Positions 1 to 5,130 of a stretch of 5,130 nt of DNA are shown here, in pieces (the stretch's first letter is position 1; each line of letters begins with the position of its first letter). Position numbers and translations under genes: made by a program. The stretch covers positions 1 to 5,130 of the forward strand of contig JACCSF010000407.1 of NCBI GenBank assembly GCA_013813135.1, given 5' to 3'. The notes under the pieces are model-generated. The model was given only the letters and a program-made list of their open reading frames with translations, was not told the DNA's origin and did no database searches. This DNA comes from Thermoleophilaceae bacterium. GTDB lineage: Bacteria; Actinomycetota; Thermoleophilia; Solirubrobacterales; Thermoleophilaceae.

Positions 1-924
1 GATGTAACACATCTGCGCCACGCCGTTCGCGTCGTCGCGGCTGTGCTTGCCGATCGACTCGTAGACCGAGTCCTTGTCCCGCTCGCTGGCAAGCTGGATC
101 AGGAAGTACCCGGCATTGATCTGGAACATGTGCGGGAGCAGGTCGTTGTAGGGGACGTCGGCGCTGTGAACCGAGTCGCGGTCCCCGCCCGGGCATGTGT
201 GGATGCCGATGTTGACCCGTTCCTCCGATGAGAAGCGGTCGAGCACGCGGTTGTTGAGCTCGATGAAGTGCGGCAGCATCCCGGCGCCCGTCCACGGGTT
301 CCGCGGATCGTTGCGCGTGGCGAGCCTGCCCTCGGTGAAGTCGATCGAGACGCGCTCCGCTCCCGCCTCGAACGCGCCGCGGATGTCCTTCTCGGTCTCG
401 TTGGTGAGGTCCTCCTCGAACTGCTCGCGCGGGTAGTCCGGCACCTCCTCCTCGAGCGGGTACAGCAGCGCGAGCATCGATGGCGCGATCACCGCCTGCT
501 TCATCGGCTTGGTGGCGTACTTGATCGACTTCTTGAGCGTGTCCGCCGCGTAGGTCTTGTAGCGGAAGGGGCCGCCGGTCAGGCGCGGCAGCTGGCGGTG
601 TTGGCCGTCGGCGAAGATCGCGAAGTACTGGCCGCCCGTCGGGGCGAGGTTGTCGGCGAGGCCGGTGCCCGCCAGCGTGTCGGTGATCGGGTAGGTCGCA
701 AAGCTGGACCAGCGCTGCTCGCCGTCGGACACGATCGGGGAGCCCGTCGCCTCCCCCTTCTCGATCGACTCCTTGACGGCCGCGTCCTGCTCGCCCTCGA
801 GCTCCTCCTGGCTGATCTTGCCTGCGTCATATTCGGCGTAAGCCGCCTGCAGCTTCGACGATCGCGGCAGGGAGCCGACCGGTTCGGTCGGGATTCCGGT
901 GGCGGTCCTCGGGTCGTAAGCCAT
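1..924 (-). CDS. MetE-like single-domain methyltransferase (cobalamin-independent methionine synthase superfamily), C-terminus cut by window edge
   Basis: The visible part is 308 residues, starting at the ATG complementary to 922-924; the frame runs open off the left edge. The N-terminus reads PTEPVGSLPR (residues 12-21), then SDGEQR (66-71), SIDFTEGR (193-200) and IHTCPGGD (241-248). These are hallmarks of the MetE catalytic barrel (UROD/MetE-like fold). H242 and C244 correspond to the His-x-Cys zinc ligands that activate a thiol; the last Cys ligand would lie beyond the edge. There is no room for the N-terminal MetE domain, because the catalytic motifs start at residue 12, so this is a short, single-barrel member, usually about 370 residues. 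Such proteins are often labelled methionine synthase, but relatives include folate-independent core-MetE enzymes and epoxyalkane:coenzyme M transferases. The family call is secure; the reaction is not. It is probably cytoplasmic. An AGGAG at 930-934 lies 5 bases upstream of the ATG and supports the start. It is transcribed divergently from the exporter gene. Confidence 0.85.
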   Translation of the reverse strand, partial: MAYDPRTATGIPTEPVGSLPRSSKLQAAYAEYDAGKISQEELEGEQDAAVKESIEKGEATGSPIVSDGEQRWSSFATYPITDTLAGTGLADNLAPTGGQYFAIFADGQHRQLPRLTGGPFRYKTYAADTLKKSIKYATKPMKQAVIAPSMLALLYPLEEEVPDYPREQFEEDLTNETEKDIRGAFEAGAERVSIDFTEGRLATRNDPRNPWTGAGMLPHFIELNNRVLDRFSSEERVNIGIHTCPGGDRDSVHSADVPYNDLLPHMFQINAGYFLIQLASERDKDSVYESIGKHSRDDANGVAQMCYI

Positions 925-929
925 CTGCT

Positions 930-934
930 CTCCT
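930..934 (-). promoter_or_regulatory. Ribosome binding site of the MetE-like gene
   Basis: On the minus strand the bases read AGGAG, with 5 bases to the ATG ending at 924. It is the clearest Shine-Dalgarno sequence in the window and fixes the start of the MetE-like gene. Confidence 0.75.
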
Positions 935-944
935 CTCGCTGGAC

Positions 945-954
945 AGACTTGTCT
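945..954. promoter_or_regulatory. 10-bp palindrome AGACTTGTCT, candidate operator
   Basis: Four-base arms AGAC/GTCT flank a central TT between two divergent genes. It would sit just downstream of the inferred transcription start of the MetE-like gene, a typical place for a repressor site. The symmetry does not extend cleanly beyond the 10 bases. No regulator gene is visible in the window, so the binding protein, if any, is unknown. A chance palindrome of this length is possible. Confidence 0.35.
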
Positions 955-966
955 ACCTCCGGTCGA

Positions 967-995
967 ACAAAATCAGAGGCGGCGGGGCCCGTCAA
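967..995 (-). promoter_or_regulatory. Candidate sigma-70-type promoter of the MetE-like gene
   Basis: On the minus strand TTGACG (990-995, five of six matches to the -35 consensus) is followed by a 17-base spacer and TTTTGT (967-972, three of six matches to -10). This -10 lies in the only A/T-rich patch of the divergent intergenic region. The start of transcription would fall near 960, giving a leader of about 36 bases that contains the palindrome at 945-954 and the AGGAG. The -10 is weak, so this is a motif-based inference. Confidence 0.45.
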
Positions 996-1012
996 CCGCC
1001 GTCACCGATCGC

Positions 1013-1636
1013 ATGTCCCCCCTCTCCACACTGCTGACCGTGGCCGCCGTCCATTGGCTGGCCATGGTCTCCCCCGGACCGAACGTGCTGCTCGTGGCCC
1101 AGACGGCGATGGCACGCTCGAGGGGCTCGGCCCTGGCAGCGGCCCTGGGCGTGGCCACCGGAGCGGGCCTGCTCGCAACCGCGGCGGCCCTCGGCCTCGG
1201 TCTCGCGATCGACGAGCTGGCCTGGTTGCGCCAGGCACTCCAGGTCGCCGGCGGGGCCTACGTCGCCTACCTCGGGTTGCAGATCTGGCGGGGAGCCCGG
1301 GATCCGCCCCGGCCCGAAGCCGGTGCCTCGAACGACGCCGGCCGGGCCCGCTACTACGCGCGCGGCCTGCTCACCAACCTCAGCAACCCGAAGGCGGCGG
1401 TCTTCTTCGCCAGCGTCCTCACGGCAGCCCTGGACAAGGCGGTGTCCACTTGGGTGCGGCTGGCGGCGGTCGGCGTGATCGTCGTTGATGCGGTGGCCTG
1501 GCACTGCCTGCTCGCGCTGCTGTTCGGACGGCCCGGCGTGACGCGCTGGTACGGCCGGCGCAAGCCGCTGATCGACCACATCGTCGGCGCCGGGCTTGTA
1601 CTGCTCGGCGCCCGGCTCGCCACCCTCGGGCTCTGA
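1013..1636 (+). CDS. LysE/RhtB-family amino-acid exporter
   Basis: The 207 residues match the usual length of this inner-membrane translocator family, whose members export lysine, arginine, homoserine, threonine or related compounds by cation antiport. The N-terminus has the family motif SPGPN (residues 20-24) in the first membrane helix, followed by the small-residue stretch ALGVATGAGLL (44-54). The second family motif, GLLTNLSNPKAAVFF, is at 118-132. By eye there are about six hydrophobic segments, near 5-28, 38-62, 66-90, 118-140, 146-172 and 185-206, with a polar cytoplasmic loop near 92-115. The ATG at 1013 gives the standard distance to SPGPN; no in-frame start lies just upstream and no clear Shine-Dalgarno sequence is seen. 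The cyclase gene follows after 8 bases, so the two are probably cotranscribed. The substrate cannot be told from sequence; a link to methionine or homoserine is only suggested by the divergent MetE-like neighbour. Confidence 0.9.
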   Translation: MSPLSTLLTVAAVHWLAMVSPGPNVLLVAQTAMARSRGSALAAALGVATGAGLLATAAALGLGLAIDELAWLRQALQVAGGAYVAYLGLQIWRGARDPPRPEAGASNDAGRARYYARGLLTNLSNPKAAVFFASVLTAALDKAVSTWVRLAAVGVIVVDAVAWHCLLALLFGRPGVTRWYGRRKPLIDHIVGAGLVLLGARLATLGL

Positions 1637-1644
1637 CCGTCACG

Positions 1645-2769
1645 ATGTGGCGCGTGGCGATCGACTTCGAGGCGGAGGGGATGCTCGACGGAGTGGAGGA
1701 CGAGCGCTCGCGCCAAGCGCGGCTTGAGCTGCTGTGCGGCCTCGAGGAGCAGGGATTCTCGCTGGACGAGCTGCGGCGGGCCACCGCGGAGCGCCGGCTG
1801 GCCCTGCTGCCGGTGGAGCGTGTTCTGGAGACCGAGGGCCCGCGCTACACGCAGCGCGAGATCTGCGCGGAGACCGGCCTCGACTTCGACTTCCTCGCCG
1901 AGGCCCGCAGGGCGATCGGCGCCCCGGCCGTGGAGCCGGACGAGCGGATGCTCACCGAGGTGGACTTCAATCTCGCCCGCCAGGCCGCGGTGCTGCTGCA
2001 GAGCGGCCTCAGCCGCGAAGGCTTTCTCGAGCTGTCGCGTGTCATGAGCCAGGCGATGGCCAAGGTGGCCGCCAGCTTCACGTCGGTGCTCGGCCAGGAG
2101 CTGCTGCGCCCGGGCGACACCGAGCGCGACCTCGGCCTGCGCTACGCCGAGACGCTGCGCAACCTCGGCCCGCTCGCGGCCCCCGCGCTGGGCGACATGC
2201 TCAACCTGCGCCTGCGCGAGGTGATCCGCAGCGCGGTCGTCGGGGAGGCCGAGCTGCGCAGCGGGCATCTGCCGGGTGCGCAGCCGGTCACGGTCGGCTT
2301 CGTCGACATCGTCGGCTTCACGCAGCTGGGCGAGGAGATCCCGCCCGAGGACCTGGGCGAGCTGGTGCGCGGCTTCGAGCTCTCGGTGGAACGGGCCACG
2401 CAGCCGCCCCTGCGCCTGGTCAAGACGATCGGCGATGCCGCCATGCTCGTGGCCCCCTCCCCCAAGCCCGTGGTCGACGCGGTGGTCGGCCTGGTCGAGC
2501 GCTCGCGCGAGGGCGAAGGACGCCCGCTGCTGCGCGGCGGGGTGGCCTCCGGCGCGGCGCTCCAGCGCGCCGGCGACTGGTACGGGCGGCCGGTGAACCT
2601 GGCGTCGCGCCTGACCTCGTTCGCCCGGCGGGGCAGCGTCGTGGCGTCGAAGGACGTGCACGACGCCGTGCCGGACGGCTATGCCTGGTCGTTCGCGGGC
2701 AACCGCCGCTTCAAGGGCGTCGGCGACGAGGTGCCCGTGTACCGCGTGCGGCCGCCGGAAGCCGGCTAG
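1645..2769 (+). CDS. Soluble class III adenylate cyclase with N-terminal regulatory domain (Rv1264-like)
   Basis: The 374 residues have the layout of the mycobacterial pH-responsive cyclase Rv1264: a helical regulatory domain (about 1-195) joined to a class III catalytic domain (about 205-374), which converts ATP to cAMP in the cytoplasm as a homodimer. The regulatory part carries DFEAEGMLDG (7-16) and ALLPVERVL (53-61), typical of this domain. Catalytic residues visible are the metal-binding Asp 221 in FVDIVGFT and Asp 264 in KTIGDA, the adenine-selecting pair Lys 260 and Asp 311 (in AGDWYG), and Asn 318 and Arg 322 in VNLASRL, which stabilise the transition state. All are present, so it should be an active adenylate rather than guanylate cyclase. 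There is no membrane segment. The ATG at 1645 keeps the start of the regulatory domain; it has no good Shine-Dalgarno sequence, suggesting coupling to the upstream exporter gene. The later ATG at 1681 would cut into the domain. pH response is inferred from the family only. Confidence 0.9.
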   Translation: MWRVAIDFEAEGMLDGVEDERSRQARLELLCGLEEQGFSLDELRRATAERRLALLPVERVLETEGPRYTQREICAETGLDFDFLAEARRAIGAPAVEPDERMLTEVDFNLARQAAVLLQSGLSREGFLELSRVMSQAMAKVAASFTSVLGQELLRPGDTERDLGLRYAETLRNLGPLAAPALGDMLNLRLREVIRSAVVGEAELRSGHLPGAQPVTVGFVDIVGFTQLGEEIPPEDLGELVRGFELSVERATQPPLRLVKTIGDAAMLVAPSPKPVVDAVVGLVERSREGEGRPLLRGGVASGAALQRAGDWYGRPVNLASRLTSFARRGSVVASKDVHDAVPDGYAWSFAGNRRFKGVGDEVPVYRVRPPEAG

Positions 2770-2782
2770 GCGTTCGCCGGCT
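2760..2782. terminator. GC-rich stem-loop at the convergent gene ends, possible bidirectional terminator
   Basis: AGCCGGC (2760-2766) pairs perfectly with GCCGGCT (2776-2782) around a 9-base loop. Both stop codons, of the cyclase and of metK, lie at the loop edge in a shared CTAG (2766-2769). A second, outer pair of 8-base arms, GCCGCCGG (2751-2758) and CCGGCGGC (2797-2804), flanks it. No T-run follows on either strand, so it is not a classic intrinsic terminator. A U-tract-less hairpin terminator, common in high-GC actinobacteria, is plausible, but GC-rich coding sequence also gives such pairs by chance. Confidence 0.4.
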
Positions 2783-4025
2783 CGGGGTTGCCCAGGCCGG
2801 CGGCGTGGCGCAGGGCGTCGGCCTTGTCGGTCTTCTCCCAGGTGAAGTCGTGGTCCTCGCGGCCGAAGTGGCCGTAGGCCGCGGTCTTCTGGTAGATCGG
2901 CCGGTGCAGGTCCAGCGTCTGGCGGAAGGCGCCGGGGCGCAGGTCGAAGTGCTCGTCGACGAGCCGCACGATCTCGGACCGCGCGATCTTCTCGGTGCCG
3001 AACGTCTCCACCATCACCGACACCGGGTGCGCCACGCCGATCGCGTAGGCCACCTGCACCTCGCACTTGTCGGCCAGCCCCGCCGCGACCACGTTCTTGG
3101 CCACGTAGCGCGCCGCATAGGCCGCCGAACGGTCGACCTTCGACGGGTCCTTGCCCGAGAACGCGCCACCGCCGTGGCGAGCCATGCCGCCGTAGGTGTC
3201 GACGATGATCTTGCGCCCCGTCAGGCCGCAGTCGCCCACCGGCCCCCCGACCACGAACTTGCCGGTCGGGTTGACCAGGAAGTTGCGCCCGCCGTCGTCG
3301 AGCAGCTTCTTCTCGTCGTAGAGCTCACCCGGCAGGATCGGGTGGACGACGTGCTCCCACAGGTCCGGCTTGATCATCGTCTCGCCGTCCACGCCCTCCT
3401 TGTGCTGAGTCGAGATCAGGATCCGCTCGATCTCGATCGGATGCCCGTTCTCGTAGCGGATCGTGACCTGCGTCTTGCCGTCCGGGCCCAGATAGCCGAT
3501 CTCGCCGGCCCGACGCACCTCCGCCAACCGGTGCGCCAGCTTGTGCGCCAACGCGATCGGCATCGGCATCAACTCGCGCGTCTCGCGCGTCGCAAAACCG
3601 AACATCATCCCCTGATCGCCGGCGCCGGCCACGTCGAGCTCGTCGTCGTCGGCCGGGTCGGTACGCGCCTCGTAGGCCTTGTCGACGCCCTGCGCGATGT
3701 CGGGCGACTGCTCGTCAATAGCCGTGATCACAGCGCAGCTGTCGCAATCGAACCCGTACCTGCCCTCCGAGTAGCCAATCTTGCGGATCGTCTCGCGCGC
3801 GATCTTCGGGATATCGACGTAGACATCGGTCGTGATCTCACCCGAAACGACCACGAGACCGGTGTTCACGAGCGTCTCGCAGGCGACCCGTCCCTCAGGA
3901 TCCTCCGCCATCACGGCGTCGAGAACGCCGTCTGAGATCTGGTCGGCCATCTTGTCCGGATGACCCTCGGTAACCGACTCCGAGGTAAACAGGAACTCGT
4001 TGTCTGAGAGCGGCTGCGTCGTCAT
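2766..4025 (-). CDS. metK: S-adenosylmethionine synthetase
   Basis: The enzyme makes S-adenosylmethionine from ATP and L-methionine, releasing phosphate and diphosphate; it works in the cytoplasm as a tetramer. The signatures are unmistakable: FTSESVTEGHPDK (residues 13-25), GAGDQGMMFGFATRET (134-149), GGGAFSGKDPSKVDRS (285-300) and a C-terminal HFGREDHDFTWEK (386-398). With the ATG at 4023-4025 the protein has 419 residues, somewhat longer than the 384-400 of many homologues. The extra length includes the acidic loop near 121-131 before GAGDQG. The same frame stays open to a GTG at 4074-4076 (17 more residues), but those residues do not look conserved, and the ATG gives the expected distance to FTSESV. 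No Shine-Dalgarno sequence precedes it. It lies 54 bases downstream of der on the same strand, so the two are probably cotranscribed. Its stop overlaps the cyclase stop by 4 bases. Confidence 0.98.
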   Translation of the reverse strand: MTTQPLSDNEFLFTSESVTEGHPDKMADQISDGVLDAVMAEDPEGRVACETLVNTGLVVVSGEITTDVYVDIPKIARETIRKIGYSEGRYGFDCDSCAVITAIDEQSPDIAQGVDKAYEARTDPADDDELDVAGAGDQGMMFGFATRETRELMPMPIALAHKLAHRLAEVRRAGEIGYLGPDGKTQVTIRYENGHPIEIERILISTQHKEGVDGETMIKPDLWEHVVHPILPGELYDEKKLLDDGGRNFLVNPTGKFVVGGPVGDCGLTGRKIIVDTYGGMARHGGGAFSGKDPSKVDRSAAYAARYVAKNVVAAGLADKCEVQVAYAIGVAHPVSVMVETFGTEKIARSEIVRLVDEHFDLRPGAFRQTLDLHRPIYQKTAAYGHFGREDHDFTWEKTDKADALRHAAGLGNPEPANA

Positions 4026-4051
4026 GAAGCGGGGAAGGGTACACGCCCACT

Positions 4052-4069
4052 TCTGGGTCATCGCCCAGA
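4052..4069 (-). promoter_or_regulatory. Small hairpin with flanking 7-bp direct repeats between der and metK
   Basis: In the 54-base gap, TCTGGG and CCCAGA form a perfect 6-bp stem with a 6-base loop. The hairpin is flanked by the direct repeat GCCCACT at 4045-4051 and 4071-4077 (plus-strand reading). No T-run follows on the minus strand, so it is unlikely to end transcription. It sits 27-44 bases before the metK ATG and could affect RNA processing or translation of metK. It is too small to be any SAM riboswitch class I recognise, and its function is unknown. Confidence 0.3.
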
Positions 4070-4079
4070 TGCCCACTGT

Positions 4080-5130
4080 TCACGTCCCGGAGCGGCCGCG
4101 GCTCGTCTTGAAGTCGATCACCAGCGGCACCCCGTGCAGGCGATAACGCTCGCGCAGCCGATTCTCGAGGAAGTAGGCGTAGTCGCGCGTGACCTGGCCG
4201 CGGTTGTTCACCTGGATCGCGAAGCGCGGAGGGTTTGTCTCGAACTGGGCCATGTAGTACATCCTCAGCCGCTTGCCACGCACCGCCGGCGGCTCGCGCA
4301 GGCTCTGGAGGTCGCCCAGGAAGCGGTTCAGCTCCGGCGTCGGGATCCACTGCAACGAGCGGTCGGCCAGCGACAGCGCCTCCGCGACGAGGCGCTTGAG
4401 CCCGCGCCCGGTCTGGGCGGACACGGCCAGCACCTGCGGCCGCTGGCGCAGCTTCTTGGTTACACGCGCCTTGGCGTCCTCCAGGTCCGTGCGCGTCACG
4501 TCCCACTTGTTGAGCGCGATCACGGTCGCGCACTTCTTCTTCATCGCCATCTCGGCGATCCGGAGGTCCTCGCTGGTCACGCCCTCGTTGGCATCGCAGA
4601 CGACCATCGCCACCTGGGCCCGGTCGGCGGCCTGCTCGGAGCGCAGCTGGGCGTAGTAGTCGATCGAGCCGGCCACCTTGGTGCGCCGGCGCAGGCCGGC
4701 GGTGTCGACGAGGATCACCTCGCGCCCGTCGAAATCGATGCGCGTGTCGATCGAGTCGCGCGTGGTGCCCGCGATCGGCGTGACGATGACACGCTCCTCG
4801 CCGAGCAGCCGGTTGAGCAGCGACGACTTGCCCACGTTTGGGCGCCCGATCAGCGCGAGCCGGGTGGCGACCTCCCGCTCGCCGGCGTACTCGGGCAGGC
4901 GCTGGACGATCAGGTCGAGCAGGTCGCCGGTGCCGAGCCCCTGGGTGGCGGACACCGGCATCGGCTCGCCCAGGCCGAGCGCGTAGAACTCGGACGCGAG
5001 GCCCTGCTGGGTGCCCTCGTCGACCTTGTTGGCCACGACGATGGCGGGCACCGGCCCGCCGCGCAGCTCACGCGCCAGCTCCGCGTCGCCGGGCCGCAGC
5101 CCGGCCCGCGCGTCGACGACGAGCACCGCC
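4080..5130 (-). CDS. der: Ribosome biogenesis GTPase Der (EngA), N-terminus cut by window edge
   Basis: Der is an essential double-GTPase that helps assemble the 50S ribosomal subunit. The window holds the last 349 residues; the frame is open to the right edge, so roughly the first 90 residues (the P-loop half of the first GTPase domain) are missing. Counting from the Val codon at 5124-5126, the end of the first GTPase domain is seen with NKVD (33-36) and VSA (58-60). The second is complete, with GRPNVGKS (94-101), AGTTRDS (119-125), DTAG (141-144), NKWD (206-209) and SAQ (236-238). The C-terminal KH-like domain (about 260-348) carries the family's PP-RGKR-R-YY-Q pattern and NPPRFAIQVN and ends in VIDFKTSRGRSGT. 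The GTG at 5124-5126 is an internal Val, not a start. It lies upstream of metK on the same strand, with a 54-base gap. All visible GTPase motifs are intact. Confidence 0.97.
   Translation of the reverse strand, partial: AVLVVDARAGLRPGDAELARELRGGPVPAIVVANKVDEGTQQGLASEFYALGLGEPMPVSATQGLGTGDLLDLIVQRLPEYAGEREVATRLALIGRPNVGKSSLLNRLLGEERVIVTPIAGTTRDSIDTRIDFDGREVILVDTAGLRRRTKVAGSIDYYAQLRSEQAADRAQVAMVVCDANEGVTSEDLRIAEMAMKKKCATVIALNKWDVTRTDLEDAKARVTKKLRQRPQVLAVSAQTGRGLKRLVAEALSLADRSLQWIPTPELNRFLGDLQSLREPPAVRGKRLRMYYMAQFETNPPRFAIQVNNRGQVTRDYAYFLENRLRERYRLHGVPLVIDFKTSRGRSGT

Noticed and set aside
268..1488. 406-residue open frame on the plus strand, antisense to the MetE-like gene and overlapping the exporter
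   Set aside because: The translation is arginine- and leucine-rich without motifs. The minus-strand MetE-like frame at 1-924 and the exporter frame explain the coding signal.
1354..3066. 570-residue open frame on the minus strand, antisense to the cyclase and running into metK
   Set aside because: It is rich in Arg, Ala, Gly and His with no recognisable domain, and it overlaps two genes with clear conserved motifs. Such long shadow frames are expected in high-GC coding DNA.
1734..3935. 733-residue open frame on the plus strand overlapping the cyclase and antisense to metK
   Set aside because: Low-complexity Arg/Ala/Gly composition, no family resemblance, and it spans two real genes in other frames.
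4026..4076. N-terminal extension of metK to the GTG at 4074-4076, or to the ATG near 4061
   Set aside because: The 17 added residues do not resemble MetK N-termini and have no strong ribosome binding site. The ATG at 4023-4025 gives the usual distance to the FTSESVTEGHPDK motif.
4026..4079. SAM riboswitch upstream of metK
   Set aside because: The gap of 54 bases is shorter than the common SAM-I aptamers, the single 6-bp stem matches no riboswitch core that I know, and there is no expression platform.
5124..5126. GTG as the start codon of der
   Set aside because: The frame continues upstream to the window edge, and the residues here (VLVVDAR) belong to the middle of the first GTPase domain, so the gene is cut by the edge rather than starting here.

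Overview
This is a high-GC window with five protein genes packed almost end to end. It has no RNA genes, mobile elements or CRISPR. The base composition (roughly two-thirds G+C by eye), the strongly GC-biased third codon positions and the gene families suggest an actinobacterium. The soluble class III cyclase with an Rv1264-type regulatory domain and the short MetE-like protein fit best, perhaps within the Thermoleophilia/Solirubrobacterales. That placement is inference from family resemblance only.

Layout from left to right: (1) 1-924, minus strand: a single-domain MetE-like (cobalamin-independent methionine synthase superfamily) protein whose C-terminus lies off the left edge. (2) 925-1012: a short divergent promoter region with a 10-bp palindrome (945-954) and a good candidate promoter for the MetE-like gene. 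(3) 1013-1636, plus strand: a LysE/RhtB-family amino-acid exporter. (4) 1645-2769, plus strand, only 8 bases later: a soluble class III adenylate cyclase with an N-terminal regulatory domain and all recognisable catalytic residues. (5) 2766-4025, minus strand: metK, S-adenosylmethionine synthetase. It converges on the cyclase so tightly that both genes end inside the same CTAG, within a GC-rich stem-loop. (6) 4080-5130, minus strand: der (engA), the double-GTPase ribosome assembly factor, whose N-terminus lies off the right edge. It is 54 bases upstream of metK and probably cotranscribed with it.

Two of the five genes belong, or may belong, to the methionine/SAM cycle: MetK makes SAM, and the MetE-like protein may remethylate homocysteine or use another thiol. 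They are in separate transcription units, divided by the exporter/cyclase pair. der and metK are ordinary housekeeping genes. The less ordinary parts are the MetE-like protein, whose methyl donor and real substrate are not obvious, and the exporter/cyclase pair sharing one transcription unit. I see no clear new multi-gene system. The findings are small-scale regulatory structures and questions of enzyme specificity. There is no gene-free stretch longer than about 90 bases.
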